DNA from: Pedobacter sp. MR2016-24
GTDB lineage: Bacteria > Bacteroidota > Bacteroidia > Sphingobacteriales > Sphingobacteriaceae
Assembly (NCBI RefSeq): GCF_026239655.1
Contig: NZ_JAPIVO010000005.1
Span: forward strand, 454,603-518,602
Direction: 5' to 3'
DNA length: 64,000 nt
The notes beneath the pieces were generated by a model that was given only the letters and a program-made list of their open reading frames with translations, was not told where the DNA came from and made no database searches. A program made the translations under genes and the position numbers. This document shows positions 18,924-27,167 of the stretch, in pieces (the first letter of the stretch is position 1; every line of letters starts with the position of its first letter).

Positions 18924-18935
18924 GGACAATTGTCC
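18924..18935. promoter_or_regulatory. 12-bp perfect palindrome GGACAATTGTCC
   Basis: GGACAATTGTCC is a perfect two-fold site in the 517-bp gap between the ECF sigma gene and a small hypothetical gene. It could be a regulator dimer site. I see no recognised factor for it and no second copy in the gap. Confidence 0.3.
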
Positions 18936-19032
18936 AAAATACCTTAATCCTGTAAAAAACAGCAACACCGTTAATCAATTTGACCAAACAGAATGTTGAA
19001 AACAGAAAAATTTGCACTTGATAAATAAGTAA

Positions 19033-19065
19033 GGGCCCTGTACCCCTACAGAGCCCTTTTTCAGA
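19033..19065 (+). terminator. Rho-independent terminator on the plus strand, with no gene upstream
   Basis: GGGCCCTGTA and TACAGAGCCC form a stem of ten pairs with one mismatch and a four-base loop, directly followed by TTTTTC on the plus strand. No plus-strand protein gene precedes it for more than 3 kb, so it probably ends an unannotated small RNA transcribed rightwards from about 18.7-19.0 kb. I see no gene in the rest of the 18657-19173 gap. Confidence 0.55.
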
Positions 19066-19173
19066 TTTCAGGTCTGAGAAATGAGGAACTTAAACTTAGC
19101 AATTAAGTATTTAATTTGCAAGCGTATAAACCACGGTTTTGATTATTTTTGAAGGCCGGAATACTATTGCTGT

Positions 19174-19377
19174 TCAGGCTTCAAGCGGATATAGTTTTCT
19201 TAAGATAATCTTGCGTTCAATCGACCTTTTAGTTTCCGATTGAATGAGCGATTCCAATTCTATAAGGGTTGCATCTTTCATGCATTCCCAGAGTTTGAGC
19301 GCCAGTTCACGACTACCTTTCGGTAAATTGGTAATGGCTTGGTTGATGAGTTCAGACGGTTTATCATTTGTTTTCAT
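19174..19377 (-). CDS. Small hypothetical protein (67 aa)
   Basis: A 67-aa helical, charged protein beginning MKTNDKPSELINQAITNLPKG, with no signal peptide or cysteine motif. It resembles small orphan cytosolic proteins common in Sphingobacteriaceae, but I do not recognise a family. It is on the same strand as, and about 210 nt downstream of, an XRE-type regulator gene, so the two could form a small regulatory pair. Coding status is supported only by start position and amino-acid composition. Confidence 0.5.
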   Translation of the reverse strand: MKTNDKPSELINQAITNLPKGSRELALKLWECMKDATLIELESLIQSETKRSIERKIILRKLYPLEA

Positions 19378-19589
19378 ATATATCCTCTATTAAACCTTTT
19401 CCGGCGTTTTACAGTAAAATGGAAAAGGGAAATAATGATTATTACGCAACATACTTGTTACACATTCTATATTGGTAACGCAGTAATTGCTGATATATGA
19501 TATTTGTCTACGTTATTTTTTAATTTAATGTACATGATCTGACAAAGAAATATGTCCAGACAGCAATTTTTTGCCGATGATGCTGTTCA

Positions 19590-19961
19590 TCATCCCAGTC
19601 TCTCGCGGTTGAGATTTTCAAGCTCTTCATAGAGGTCAATTAACTTTCTTTGAATTTTGATAATGTCCTGCTCTCGCTGCGCTATAGTTGCTTTTAAGTT
19701 TGTAATTATCGTTAACTGTGTCTTAGTATCTAATCCTTTTTCTTTCACTCCGAATGACAATTCTGCAACCGGGACTTCAAATAAGTTAGCAATTTGCTTT
19801 AAACGCGCCGTATTTATATCAGTGATCCCCGTTTCAATTTTAGAAAATGCCGGTATGGAAATACCAAGCCGGACAGCAACGTCACGTTGAGTCCAGTTCT
19901 GCTTTAATCTGAGCTCCTTAACTTTCTTACCAATTGCGTTATTAAAATTTTCTTTTTCCAT
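19590..19961 (-). CDS. XRE-family helix-turn-helix regulator with coiled-coil tail
   Basis: A 123-aa protein. Residues 8-68 are an HTH_3 domain (LRLKQNWTQRDVAVRLGISIPAFSKIETG; recognition helix around IPAFSKIE). Residues 80-120 form a heptad-rich coiled coil (ITNLKATIAQREQDIIKIQR) likely used for dimerisation. This architecture is frequent in Bacteroidota as a standalone regulator or the antitoxin-like half of a module. It is preceded by about 530 bp without a gene and followed by a 67-aa small gene. Its operator is not identified. Confidence 0.88.
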   Translation of the reverse strand: MEKENFNNAIGKKVKELRLKQNWTQRDVAVRLGISIPAFSKIETGITDINTARLKQIANLFEVPVAELSFGVKEKGLDTKTQLTIITNLKATIAQREQDIIKIQRKLIDLYEELENLNRERLG

Positions 19962-20492
19962 ACGAAAAGTTTTATTGATACAGATACTACAAAAAATTCA
20001 AACGCAAGGTACATATTTTTATAAAAATTAAAAATTTTAGTAAGGTTTGATATTTAATGTTAAAAACACAAAAATTGTTCATCGTTGGACAATAGCCACT
20101 ACTGTTCTATTCGCATAGATTCATCTTCAAATTGCTGACGAACACAATTAGCGTTGTTTTTCTGCAAGTTGATCCTGAATAAAAAAACATACCTGAAAGT
20201 TTTTTTACCCATTTTGATATGGATTACAACTCTTAAAGAAGGCCCAACATATCTTCCTGATTAAAGAAGCTATCATTTAAAGGTGATCCTGCGGTAGTAA
20301 CTAACGCAGGATAACTAATTTCTGAATGTTATATATTTTCATTCAGCTTTTGGATTTGTAAAATCGTGATGATTTCCATAAAGTTATCACAATGCTGCAA
20401 CAGGGAGTCATGCACTTGCTTTAAATGCGACGGAAGGCTTAAGTGATGGGTAAGAAAACAATTTACTTATTTCTAACGTTTTAAGCCATAAC
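19962..20492. other. 530-bp intergenic region, no gene seen
   Basis: The spacer between the divergent XRE-type gene and an exported protein is AT-rich with stop codons in all frames. I see no tRNA-like fold, long inverted repeat or strong TAnnTTTG box. Confidence 0.5.
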
Positions 20493-20894
20493 ATGTATAT
20501 CAGTATGATCTATAGAACTAAGCTTCTTATGCTTTTCACAATCTGCTTACTAAGTCTTGGTGCAGCAAAATTAACAGCACAGGAAATCAGAGCAAACAAT
20601 CCCAAAGAGAAAAAAGTTCTTTTGCTTATCGCAGCTCTGCCAGAGGTGAAGGAACGGGCAGCTCATATCAAGCGTGTAAGTCAGGGAAAAAACCAGATTA
20701 CCCTGATGGTGAGTGCCGAGCCGGAATTATCGATCCCCTACTATCAGGTCAATGTAAATGACAATGCCCCAAGCTATAAAAACTATTACCAATTTGCAGT
20801 AGATCCCAAAACTTATGAGATTTTCTACTATGATGCAGTAAAAAACCGTCAATATACTTTGGCTGAGTGGAGAAAGATCAGGAAACAGCAATAA
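20493..20894 (+). CDS. Exported hypothetical protein, PepSY-like
   Basis: A 133-aa protein with a signal peptide (cleavage after KLTAQ, about residue 30). The mature part contains YYQVNVNDN...YYQFAVDPKTYEIFYYD, a strand-turn-strand pattern like the PepSY/YPEB unit that binds peptides or inhibits proteases; this is suggestive only. It starts 13 bp before a second small membrane-protein frame and probably shares its transcript. Function unknown. Confidence 0.72.
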   Translation: MYISMIYRTKLLMLFTICLLSLGAAKLTAQEIRANNPKEKKVLLLIAALPEVKERAAHIKRVSQGKNQITLMVSAEPELSIPYYQVNVNDNAPSYKNYYQFAVDPKTYEIFYYDAVKNRQYTLAEWRKIRKQQ

Positions 20895-20936
20895 GCCTGC
20901 TAACATTTGTGTACGGTGGATTATACAGTGAGGGCA

Positions 20937-21341
20937 ATGAATAAAAGAGAATCAACAATTATCTTAGGCTTCTTACTGCTGCTCTTAATCCCGGTTCTAT
21001 GGCTAACTTATGAGTCAGTCAGTAAAATAAGTACTGTGTTTATCTTCCATCGCAATGATTATGTGATCACCCAATCTATGCTTACCAAAAACGTATGTAA
21101 AAAATACGGTGGAGGGGCCCGGTTTGACATCAATTATAAAGGCGATACGGTTGAGGGCAGTGACGGGTGCCGCTTATTGGCGGATAAGGGTGATTTTGTG
21201 AAGATTTACTTCAATAAGAATAACCTTTATGATAATGGAATCGTGAAAGAATTGATCACCCTATGTTGTGGACGTATATTTTTACTTTTTGTATTAAGCA
21301 TTCTGTTTTTTAAGAGAGTGACTAAATACCATCATCTCTAG
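20937..21341 (+). CDS. Small membrane protein with two helices and a soluble loop
   Basis: A 134-aa protein with an N-terminal hydrophobic helix (ILGFLLLLLIPVLWL), a beta-rich middle of about 80 residues (FDINYKGDTVEGSDGCRLL, DFVKIYFNK) and a C-terminal helix (CGRIFLLFVLSILFF). The middle resembles the small OB/SH3-like domains of DUF3592-type membrane proteins, but I cannot assign it. The ATG at 20937 is preferred over an upstream GTG. It lies 42 nt after the PepSY-like gene. Confidence 0.68.
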   Translation: MNKRESTIILGFLLLLLIPVLWLTYESVSKISTVFIFHRNDYVITQSMLTKNVCKKYGGGARFDINYKGDTVEGSDGCRLLADKGDFVKIYFNKNNLYDNGIVKELITLCCGRIFLLFVLSILFFKRVTKYHHL

Positions 21342-21459
21342 TATAAAATTCGAATGATGTCTCCGATATAATGCTTTAATAATCCCCTTTGTTACTATTA
21401 TTGGGATTTTTATTAAACTATTTAATTCATTATCTTTGTAGTATATAACAAGCGTGGTT

Positions 21460-21738
21460 ATGGCAACATCAAAGGCATTTAAAAACAAGGTATCCAGTAA
21501 ACGTAACCCATCTGCGAAGATGAATACGGCGGCTGTGGGCAATGCTTGGTTATACGGAAATCCTATTGGTATTTCTCACAATTCCAGATTGAGACAGCTT
21601 ATACCTAAAAGTGCTGCAGCTATAAAAGTAGTTGTTCTACAAATCAATTCTAACTTAGATAAAATAGCCACAGGACCGTTAAATGATAAAGCTTCTGCTG
21701 CCAAAAGTATGTTTGCAAAATATCGCAAACATCACTAG
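21460..21738 (+). CDS. Small basic hypothetical protein (92 aa)
   Basis: A 92-aa lysine- and alanine-rich protein (MATSKAFKNKVSSKRNPSAK at the N-terminus) with no signal peptide. Its 3' end meets the stop of the convergent 152-aa gene with only 2 nt between. The composition would suit a nucleic-acid-binding protein or a small toxin, but I recognise no domain. The ATG at 21460 is preferred over the upstream GTG. Confidence 0.5.
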   Translation: MATSKAFKNKVSSKRNPSAKMNTAAVGNAWLYGNPIGISHNSRLRQLIPKSAAAIKVVVLQINSNLDKIATGPLNDKASAAKSMFAKYRKHH

Positions 21739-21740
21739 CA

Positions 21741-22199
21741 CTATTTTCTGGTAAATATTAATGCAGTGTAGTTTTTACCAATTTGAAAAGTTTCTCTAAC
21801 TAATATCTCATCATATTTGTCTATAATAAGGCCCTCAATAAAGAAGGTTTTTATCAGAATTTCCAGATACCTATTTACACCCATTTGATATTTTCTAGAG
21901 CGCACGGTATTACTTCCTCGAAAGTAAATTTTTCTTTCAGGGAATCTTTCGCTGTATATCAATCCTATATATGCAACTGTTTCCAATACTGTGTCCATAT
22001 CACCGTTTTTGGATTCACTATTAAAGTCTTGTGTTCCATCTTTCAATACTGTACATAGTGCCAAATTATATAGTTGCTCAGACTCATCAATGAGATCGAA
22101 TATTGCTCTTTTTTTGAGAGAGTTCTTGCCAACACTCTCAAAATCAAAGATCTGAAAATTGCTAGATGTTTCTAAGTTCAGATATGGATTTATTGACAT
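21741..22199 (-). CDS. DUF6934-like protein
   Basis: A 152-aa cytosolic protein. The segment NGDMDTVLETVAYIGLIYSERFPERKIYFRGSNTVRSRKYQMGVNRY matches the memory pattern of the DUF6934 family (a TV..V step, then RGS...R.R.YQM), a Bacteroidota-restricted family of unknown function with many copies per genome. It is convergent with the 92-aa basic protein. A toxin-antitoxin relationship is possible but not shown by the sequence, and convergent order argues against a classical operon pair. Confidence 0.65.
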   Translation of the reverse strand: MSINPYLNLETSSNFQIFDFESVGKNSLKKRAIFDLIDESEQLYNLALCTVLKDGTQDFNSESKNGDMDTVLETVAYIGLIYSERFPERKIYFRGSNTVRSRKYQMGVNRYLEILIKTFFIEGLIIDKYDEILVRETFQIGKNYTALIFTRK

Positions 22200-22392
22200 T
22201 CAACAAATATACCCAACGCAGAGACACAATTAGTAATTTAAAAGATATTTAATTAATCAAAATAAACATAATAAGGAATCAATTAGAATGAAACCCACTC
22301 AATTATAGAATAAATGAATTATCTACACGATCAAATACTTCCCAATGACCTTTAAATAGATTTTCGAAAGAGAGTGACTAAATACCGCAAGC

Positions 22393-22932
22393 TCAGCCCT
22401 GCAAGGCCAGATTAATATGCGCCAAATGGTGTTTCAAATGCCAGGCCGACATCGCAACAGCCTGTGCCTGATTAATATCAAATGCCCTTAGCGGATGAAA
22501 ATATGCGATTTGCAACTGCTCATCAGATAACGACCTGATCAGATATACATACCTTTTAGTGATACCTTCAAGCATCAGTAATGAATCTTCAATAGGCGCA
22601 TGACTTCCATCCGGTGTACTTACCCACCCGTCCATATTAATCAGCGTCACCTCCTGGTAGTCCGACTCGGTTAAAGCTCTTTTCATGCGTAAAAAGTGGA
22701 GTAACTGAATATCTGCAACATGATGAATTAACTGCTGAATGTTCCAGCTTGCCGGACGATAGGTTTTGGAGAAATCCTCTATCTGTATAGAGCCTGCAAG
22801 CTTTTTATATGCAGCAGGTGCATTTTCTATATCTTTTATAAGTGAATTAAATTCATCAGCACCGTATGCGTCTTTTTTTACAAAAGCGCCTATAGGGAAT
22901 TTGAAGAGATCAAGGTTAGCGGGATTTACCAT
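22393..22932 (-). CDS. DinB-like metal-dependent protein (YfiT family)
   Basis: A 179-aa four-helix-bundle protein of the DinB/YfiT superfamily. Metal-site histidines are visible in NIQQLIHHVAD near residue 67 and in the C-terminal AWHLKHHLAHI; TYRPASWNIQQLIHHV and the LRMKRALTE helix match the family well. Members include thiol S-transferases and putative hydrolases, so the reaction is uncertain. It stands alone, downstream of the hybrid kinase gene on the same strand. Confidence 0.87.
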   Translation of the reverse strand: MVNPANLDLFKFPIGAFVKKDAYGADEFNSLIKDIENAPAAYKKLAGSIQIEDFSKTYRPASWNIQQLIHHVADIQLLHFLRMKRALTESDYQEVTLINMDGWVSTPDGSHAPIEDSLLMLEGITKRYVYLIRSLSDEQLQIAYFHPLRAFDINQAQAVAMSAWHLKHHLAHINLALQG

Positions 22933-23025
22933 GTGCTAAAACTAGCATCAATTTTTATAGATGAAATCATGGCTTCGTCAAATTGTTACAATACCGCTCA
23001 ATAAGTATATACTTTCCTGATAGGG

Positions 23026-24657
23026 CTAACCCGCAGACGGGTTCGCTCGCCCCTTTGTCATACTCACTATTTTCTGATGCAAAATTTGCGGATGGAAAGG
23101 TTTTTCCAGGAAGTCATTCACCCCTGCATCCAATGCTTCCTTCTGCTCATGCTCAATCACGGACGCAGAAAAGGAGATAATCGGAATGTTATTTTTGCCT
23201 TCCGGCAATTCCGTTCTTATTTTGCGGGTGGACTCAATACCATTCATTACCGGCATATGTGTATCCATCAATACCAGATCGTATTTCTGCGCAGCTACCT
23301 TATGGAATGCTTCCAAACCATTTAGCGCGCAATCCACCTTTACATTCCATTGCTGCAAAATCCTGATCGCTACAAACTGGTTTATCACATTGTCTTCCAC
23401 CAACAAGACGCGCACATGTGATAAATCACTGAGTTCATCAGCTGTCGGGCTCAGGGGTTGTTCAATTTCAGTGACGAGATCATTTGCATGCTCAAACAAA
23501 GCCGTGAAAATAAAACTCGTTCCCTCTCCAAGAACACTATTTACTGTGATACTTCCACCCATTAATTCTGCTAAGCGCTTCACAATGCTCAGGCCTAAAC
23601 CCGTACCGCCAAACTTCTGCCATGATTTGTCCTGCACCTGCTCAAAACGTTCAAAAATTTCCTTGATCGCATTTTCAGGGATGCCCAGACCAGAATCTTT
23701 GACCGTAAACTCCAGGGCAGTACGTCCGTCATTTATCTCTCCCACTTTCAAGGTCACTACTACTTGTCCGGCCACAGTGAATTTGATCGCATTGTTAATC
23801 AAATTCATCAGAATCTGATTCAGTCTCAGCGCATCTGCTTTAACCCAGGCTGGCACCTCGCCTATAATGTTGTGATGTAAAACCAAACCTTTTTCGACCG
23901 CCAATGGACGCATGGTATCTGCAACAGACATAAATAAAGCAGTAACATCTATAGCTGTCACATCCAGATTAATCTTACCTGCATCTATCTGGAAACTCTC
24001 CAGCACATCATTCACTATTCCTAATAATGCATGAGAAGAGAAATCCATTAGTCTGATCATTTCCTTTTGCTGATCGTCCAGTTCTGAAGTTTTTAACAGG
24101 TTCGTAATACCCACTATCGCATTTAAAGGCGTCCTGATTTCATGACTCATATTGGCCAGGAAGTTCTCTTTTATCTCTTTACCTTTTTTAGCTTCTTCAA
24201 CTGCCTGGAACAAATCCTTCTGATAAAATTCCAGTTCTTTATTTTTCTTCTCTACCTCCCGCTGATAATTAACCAGCGTCAGCAGTGAAGTGATTTTTGC
24301 ATTGGTGATATGCATATCCAATGGCTTAAACAGGTAGTCGACCGCGCCGCTGCTTAGCCCTAAAAACACCTCTTCCGAGCTCATGGAATAACCAGTCATC
24401 AATATTACCACCACATTCTCCGTTAAAGGATTCTGTTTAATCTGATTCAGCAGCTCAAATCCGGACAGTCCCGGCATTTTTACATCAATCAAAGCAATAG
24501 AAATGTCTTCCGCCAGACAAATGTCTACCACCTCACCGGGTACGTTGGACGTAATGATATTAACTTCAGGACGGTCTAAAACTTCTTTTAAAATGGTGAG
24601 ATTACTGACGTTATCATCAACAAGGAGGATATTAACAGGATTTTGAGATAACGACAT
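23026..24657 (-). CDS. Hybrid histidine kinase (REC-HisKA-HATPase-REC)
   Basis: A 543-aa soluble hybrid kinase. Receiver 1 (residues 8-120) has acceptor D58 in IALIDVKMPG. A coiled coil leads to HisKA with H172 in MSHEIRTPLNAI, then HATPase_c with N-box LMNLINNAIKF, G1 KDSGLGI and G2 GTGLGLSIV. Receiver 2 (about residues 418-538) has LVEDNVINQ and acceptor Asp in VLMDTHMP. It has no membrane or sensor domain, so input probably comes by phosphotransfer to REC1. The ATG at 24657 is chosen over an upstream TTG. No DNA-binding domain is present. Confidence 0.94.
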   Translation of the reverse strand: MSLSQNPVNILLVDDNVSNLTILKEVLDRPEVNIITSNVPGEVVDICLAEDISIALIDVKMPGLSGFELLNQIKQNPLTENVVVILMTGYSMSSEEVFLGLSSGAVDYLFKPLDMHITNAKITSLLTLVNYQREVEKKNKELEFYQKDLFQAVEEAKKGKEIKENFLANMSHEIRTPLNAIVGITNLLKTSELDDQQKEMIRLMDFSSHALLGIVNDVLESFQIDAGKINLDVTAIDVTALFMSVADTMRPLAVEKGLVLHHNIIGEVPAWVKADALRLNQILMNLINNAIKFTVAGQVVVTLKVGEINDGRTALEFTVKDSGLGIPENAIKEIFERFEQVQDKSWQKFGGTGLGLSIVKRLAELMGGSITVNSVLGEGTSFIFTALFEHANDLVTEIEQPLSPTADELSDLSHVRVLLVEDNVINQFVAIRILQQWNVKVDCALNGLEAFHKVAAQKYDLVLMDTHMPVMNGIESTRKIRTELPEGKNNIPIISFSASVIEHEQKEALDAGVNDFLEKPFHPQILHQKIVSMTKGRANPSAG

Positions 24658-24773
24658 ATGAGGCAAGTAACAATGTTTAGGTATGTAGTCAGAGAGCTAA
24701 ACAAACACTATACCATGATCTGGCTGTTTACTAAATTGATTTATATTATTAGCTGATACCCAACCTATAATTT

Positions 24774-25034
24774 TCAACCTGAAGTCTGATCTGCAGCCAC
24801 CAATTTACAAACAGCCATTCCCTTCTGTCTTACCGATCTGTTCCAGGACACAATTTCAACCCTGGCTGCTGATCCGTTAAGGGAAGCATAGTGATCACTG
24901 CGGTTTTCAAATTCAACGTAAAATTTCTTTCCGTCTAACTTACAGATCAGTTGCGGATAGGGCTGTTTCACCTGCGCATCAATCAATTCCGGTATACAAT
25001 CTTTGCCCGCGTAGGAAATGATCCAAACTTTCAT
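24774..25034 (-). CDS. Small hypothetical protein (86 aa)
   Basis: An 86-aa cytosolic protein beginning MKVWIISYAGKDCIPELIDA with alternating beta-strand pattern (LICKLDGKKFYVEFENRSDHYASL). No family is recognised. It lies 116 nt upstream of the hybrid kinase on the same strand and divergent from the BLUF gene. Its coding status is supported by its clean ATG start and balanced composition. Confidence 0.55.
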   Translation of the reverse strand: MKVWIISYAGKDCIPELIDAQVKQPYPQLICKLDGKKFYVEFENRSDHYASLNGSAARVEIVSWNRSVRQKGMAVCKLVAADQTSG

Positions 25035-25220
25035 TGCGCAAAAATACTAAAGCATACTCACTATTGTCAACATATCTCAAATCTATTCCCTGATATAGCG
25101 TTGATAAGATGAAATAACCTACTGTGACAACTTATTCCAGCTCCAACTAATGCAGTGAATGTTGACCGGAATGAGGTAAAATTTCAGCTAATTTATTATT
25201 TTTCCAAAAAAATATAAATT

Positions 25221-25691
25221 ATGGTATTTTACTTAATTTACATCAGCAAATCTGCTGAGTTAATGAGTGAACAACAACTGAAAGAGATCCTCACACAATC
25301 AAGAGTGCGTAATACACGTCTTAATATCACGGGATTGTTATTATATGTAGAAGGAAAATTCCTCGATGTTACAAAACATCAGGTTCCCAGGAAAATGAGC
25401 GGCCGTTTTATACAAGTACTGGAGGGTAATGAATCCGACGTTAGAGCGTTGTACGATTTGATTCAACGTGATCCAAAGCATACAAATCACATTGTACTTA
25501 AAGAAGAGATGATACCCGGCAGAAATTTTGGAGAATGGGCAATGGGTTGCTGTGCAGCAAGTATTGAGCAGCAACATGCTGGCTTTGCAGACCTGGAAAA
25601 TGTTTTTCTGGAATCGGGAGGAGAGGAAATTTGCAACAGGCCACTCGCCTTTTTAGCTTCGTTTTACCAGATGAGCAAGATGAAGCTCTAA
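25221..25691 (+). CDS. BLUF-domain blue-light receptor
   Basis: A 156-aa short BLUF protein. The flavin-site residues are visible: Y7 in YLIYISKS, N35 in RLNITGLLLY, Q65 in RFIQVLEG, and W105/M107 in GEWAMG. BLUF domains bind FAD and change hydrogen bonding at this Tyr-Gln pair in blue light. There is no output domain, so it must act through a partner. The hairpin between LLYVEG and RFIQVLEG is about 16 residues longer than in textbook BLUF domains. It lies alone between two minus-strand genes, 186 nt from a small unknown gene. Confidence 0.92.
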   Translation: MVFYLIYISKSAELMSEQQLKEILTQSRVRNTRLNITGLLLYVEGKFLDVTKHQVPRKMSGRFIQVLEGNESDVRALYDLIQRDPKHTNHIVLKEEMIPGRNFGEWAMGCCAASIEQQHAGFADLENVFLESGGEEICNRPLAFLASFYQMSKMKL

Positions 25692-25825
25692 TCAGCCAGG
25701 TTGCAAATCATGATCCTGCCTCCGCTTCCTGCATTCCGCTAAGCTACGACGTTCATTCCACCTGTGCTCTTGAGATCACATCCGCAGCAGACGAGTCAGC
25801 TTGCTGATCTGATTTTTAAGCTGTG

Positions 25826-26539
25826 TTATGGCCGCATGTTTTGTATGATGGCTTTGAATTTTTTGATATTTGCTGAATCTATCCTGTTTTCCGGATTATT
25901 GATATAGTCCTGCATCGCGGCGATATAACGCTTTCTGAACTCAGCATTTTCCGGACTGAAATCATATTTCGTCTTTTCTTTCTCCACTACTTTCAGATGA
26001 TCATAATTGATCCTGCGTTTTCCATAGTCAGACTTATCAGACATGATCACAATATTTTTCTCAAAACCAGGGATATAGCGGATCACAAAAGGCTGTTTCT
26101 CTGCCGGAATCAGGATGTTATTGCGGATCGGATAAATAGCTACATTACTTGTTGTGAATTGTGTTTCTACTGACTTGCCTTCTGCAGTCTTCATCAGCAG
26201 GCTGTATTCCCAGATATACTGTTCATTCATCATTGAGCTGGTTTCCTCTGCCGACGTGATGATGGCTATACCATCTGTACCGAATTTGGCCAGAAACCAG
26301 GCATTATACAATGGCCCGATAAAAAAGTTGACCACAGAAAATATAAACGTTAACACCATAAACCGCTTCCCCAATTTCCACAGGTAAAGTATAAAACCGA
26401 TAATATTGACAGCAAAAAAGGCCAGAATCGAGTGCTGAGCCAGAAAATAGAATAGCATTGACAGTACCTGCATGGTGCAAAATAGTAATAATGATGTAAG
26501 GAGAAAAATTTCTTTGAGCGGCCTGTAAAATATTTTCAA
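25826..26539 (-). CDS. Hypothetical membrane protein
   Basis: A 237-aa protein with two to three N-terminal hydrophobic helices (about residues 12-35, 38-55 and 60-78), followed by a soluble domain of 155 residues rich in charged residues (FVIRYIPGFEKNIVIMSDKSDYGKRR). The frame begins at TTG 26539; the next ATG at 26473 would remove half of the first helix, so the TTG or an unseen start is more likely. No family is recognised. Confidence 0.65.
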   Translation of the reverse strand: MKIFYRPLKEIFLLTSLLLFCTMQVLSMLFYFLAQHSILAFFAVNIIGFILYLWKLGKRFMVLTFIFSVVNFFIGPLYNAWFLAKFGTDGIAIITSAEETSSMMNEQYIWEYSLLMKTAEGKSVETQFTTSNVAIYPIRNNILIPAEKQPFVIRYIPGFEKNIVIMSDKSDYGKRRINYDHLKVVEKEKTKYDFSPENAEFRKRYIAAMQDYINNPENRIDSANIKKFKAIIQNMRP

Positions 26540-26547
26540 ACGATGAA

Positions 26548-26590
26548 AAGCTTAGCTATGCGGCGCACCGAATAACCACAGGCTAAGCTT
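26548..26590. repeat. Inverted repeat AAGCTTAGC / GCTAAGCTT
   Basis: Nine-base perfect arms at 26548-26556 and 26582-26590 with a 25-base spacer, between hxlR and the membrane-protein gene on the minus strand. There is no T-run beside it, so a transcript-end stabiliser or regulatory stem is more likely than a terminator. Confidence 0.35.
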
Positions 26591-26655
26591 GAATATGCTT
26601 TATCATCAAGATCGTATATATCTCGCCCTTTTCCGCCAGTACTGCTTTCTGCAGG

Positions 26656-27072
26656 CTATTCTGCATGCGCCAATAATTCTGCTTTTTTATTTCTCAGGAA
26701 AGCTTCTTTGTCTTTTTTTACTTCTTCCAGCATTTCTTTTCTTGAGGCTGGCAGCGTAAAATACCGATCAGCCCATAAATTGATTTCAATCATTAAGGGC
26801 AGTAAATCAATTCCTTTTTCGGTAAGCCTGTATAACACTTTTGCTTTGCTCTGGGGATGGTCTTTTTTAGTGATTACCCCGGCGCTTTCCAGCATTTGTA
26901 ATCGTGAAGCCAAAATATTAGTCGCTATTTTTTCCTCCGATTTCAGGAAATCGCCATAAGTACATTCTTTAGCAAACATCAAATCCCTAACAATGAGCAA
27001 CGACCATTTGTCTCCCCAAATATCCAATGAGCTGCTAATAGGGCATTCAGACCTCTTTTTTATATCTATCAT
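26656..27072 (-). CDS. HxlR-family transcriptional regulator
   Basis: A 138-aa winged-helix regulator. The HxlR signature is clear: CPISSSLDIWGDKWSLLIVRDLMF with an N-terminal Cys (C9) that could be redox- or electrophile-sensitive, then the recognition region IATNILASRLQML and wing VLYRLTEKGIDLLPL. HxlR proteins act as dimers, often repressing a divergent oxidoreductase operon, as arranged here. Two matching 15-bp palindromes lie in the 95-bp divergent spacer, which supports direct and probably autoregulatory control. Confidence 0.94.
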   Translation of the reverse strand: MIDIKKRSECPISSSLDIWGDKWSLLIVRDLMFAKECTYGDFLKSEEKIATNILASRLQMLESAGVITKKDHPQSKAKVLYRLTEKGIDLLPLMIEINLWADRYFTLPASRKEMLEEVKKDKEAFLRNKKAELLAHAE

Positions 27073-27091
27073 AAAATAATTTTAAAAATCA

Positions 27092-27138
27092 CTTGCAAAA
27101 TGAAAGTTGTTTATATATTTGCACTTGCATAATGCAAG
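27092..27138. promoter_or_regulatory. HxlR operator pair and SDR-operon promoter
   Basis: CTTGCATAATGCAAG at 27124-27138 is a perfect 7+1+7 palindrome. CTTGCAAAATGAAAG at 27092-27106 matches it at 13 of 15 positions, starting 32 bp earlier, about three helical turns. Between them, TATATTTG at 27114-27121 fits the TAnnTTTG -7 box, with TTG of the first copy 18 bp upstream as the -33 element. The two copies thus cover the -33 box and the predicted start site, an arrangement that suits repression. The leader would be about 40 nt. Confidence 0.6.
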
Positions 27139-27167
27139 CGAATTTACACAATTAAATTAGAGATACA

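Noticed and set aside
18826..19017. 63-aa minus-strand frame in the sigma upstream gap
   Set aside because: Cys/Phe/Lys-rich low-complexity translation with no support; the gap is better explained by a candidate small RNA and terminator.
23186..23818. 210-aa plus-strand frame
   Set aside because: Antisense to the hybrid kinase gene, whose domains are unmistakable; translation has no domain.
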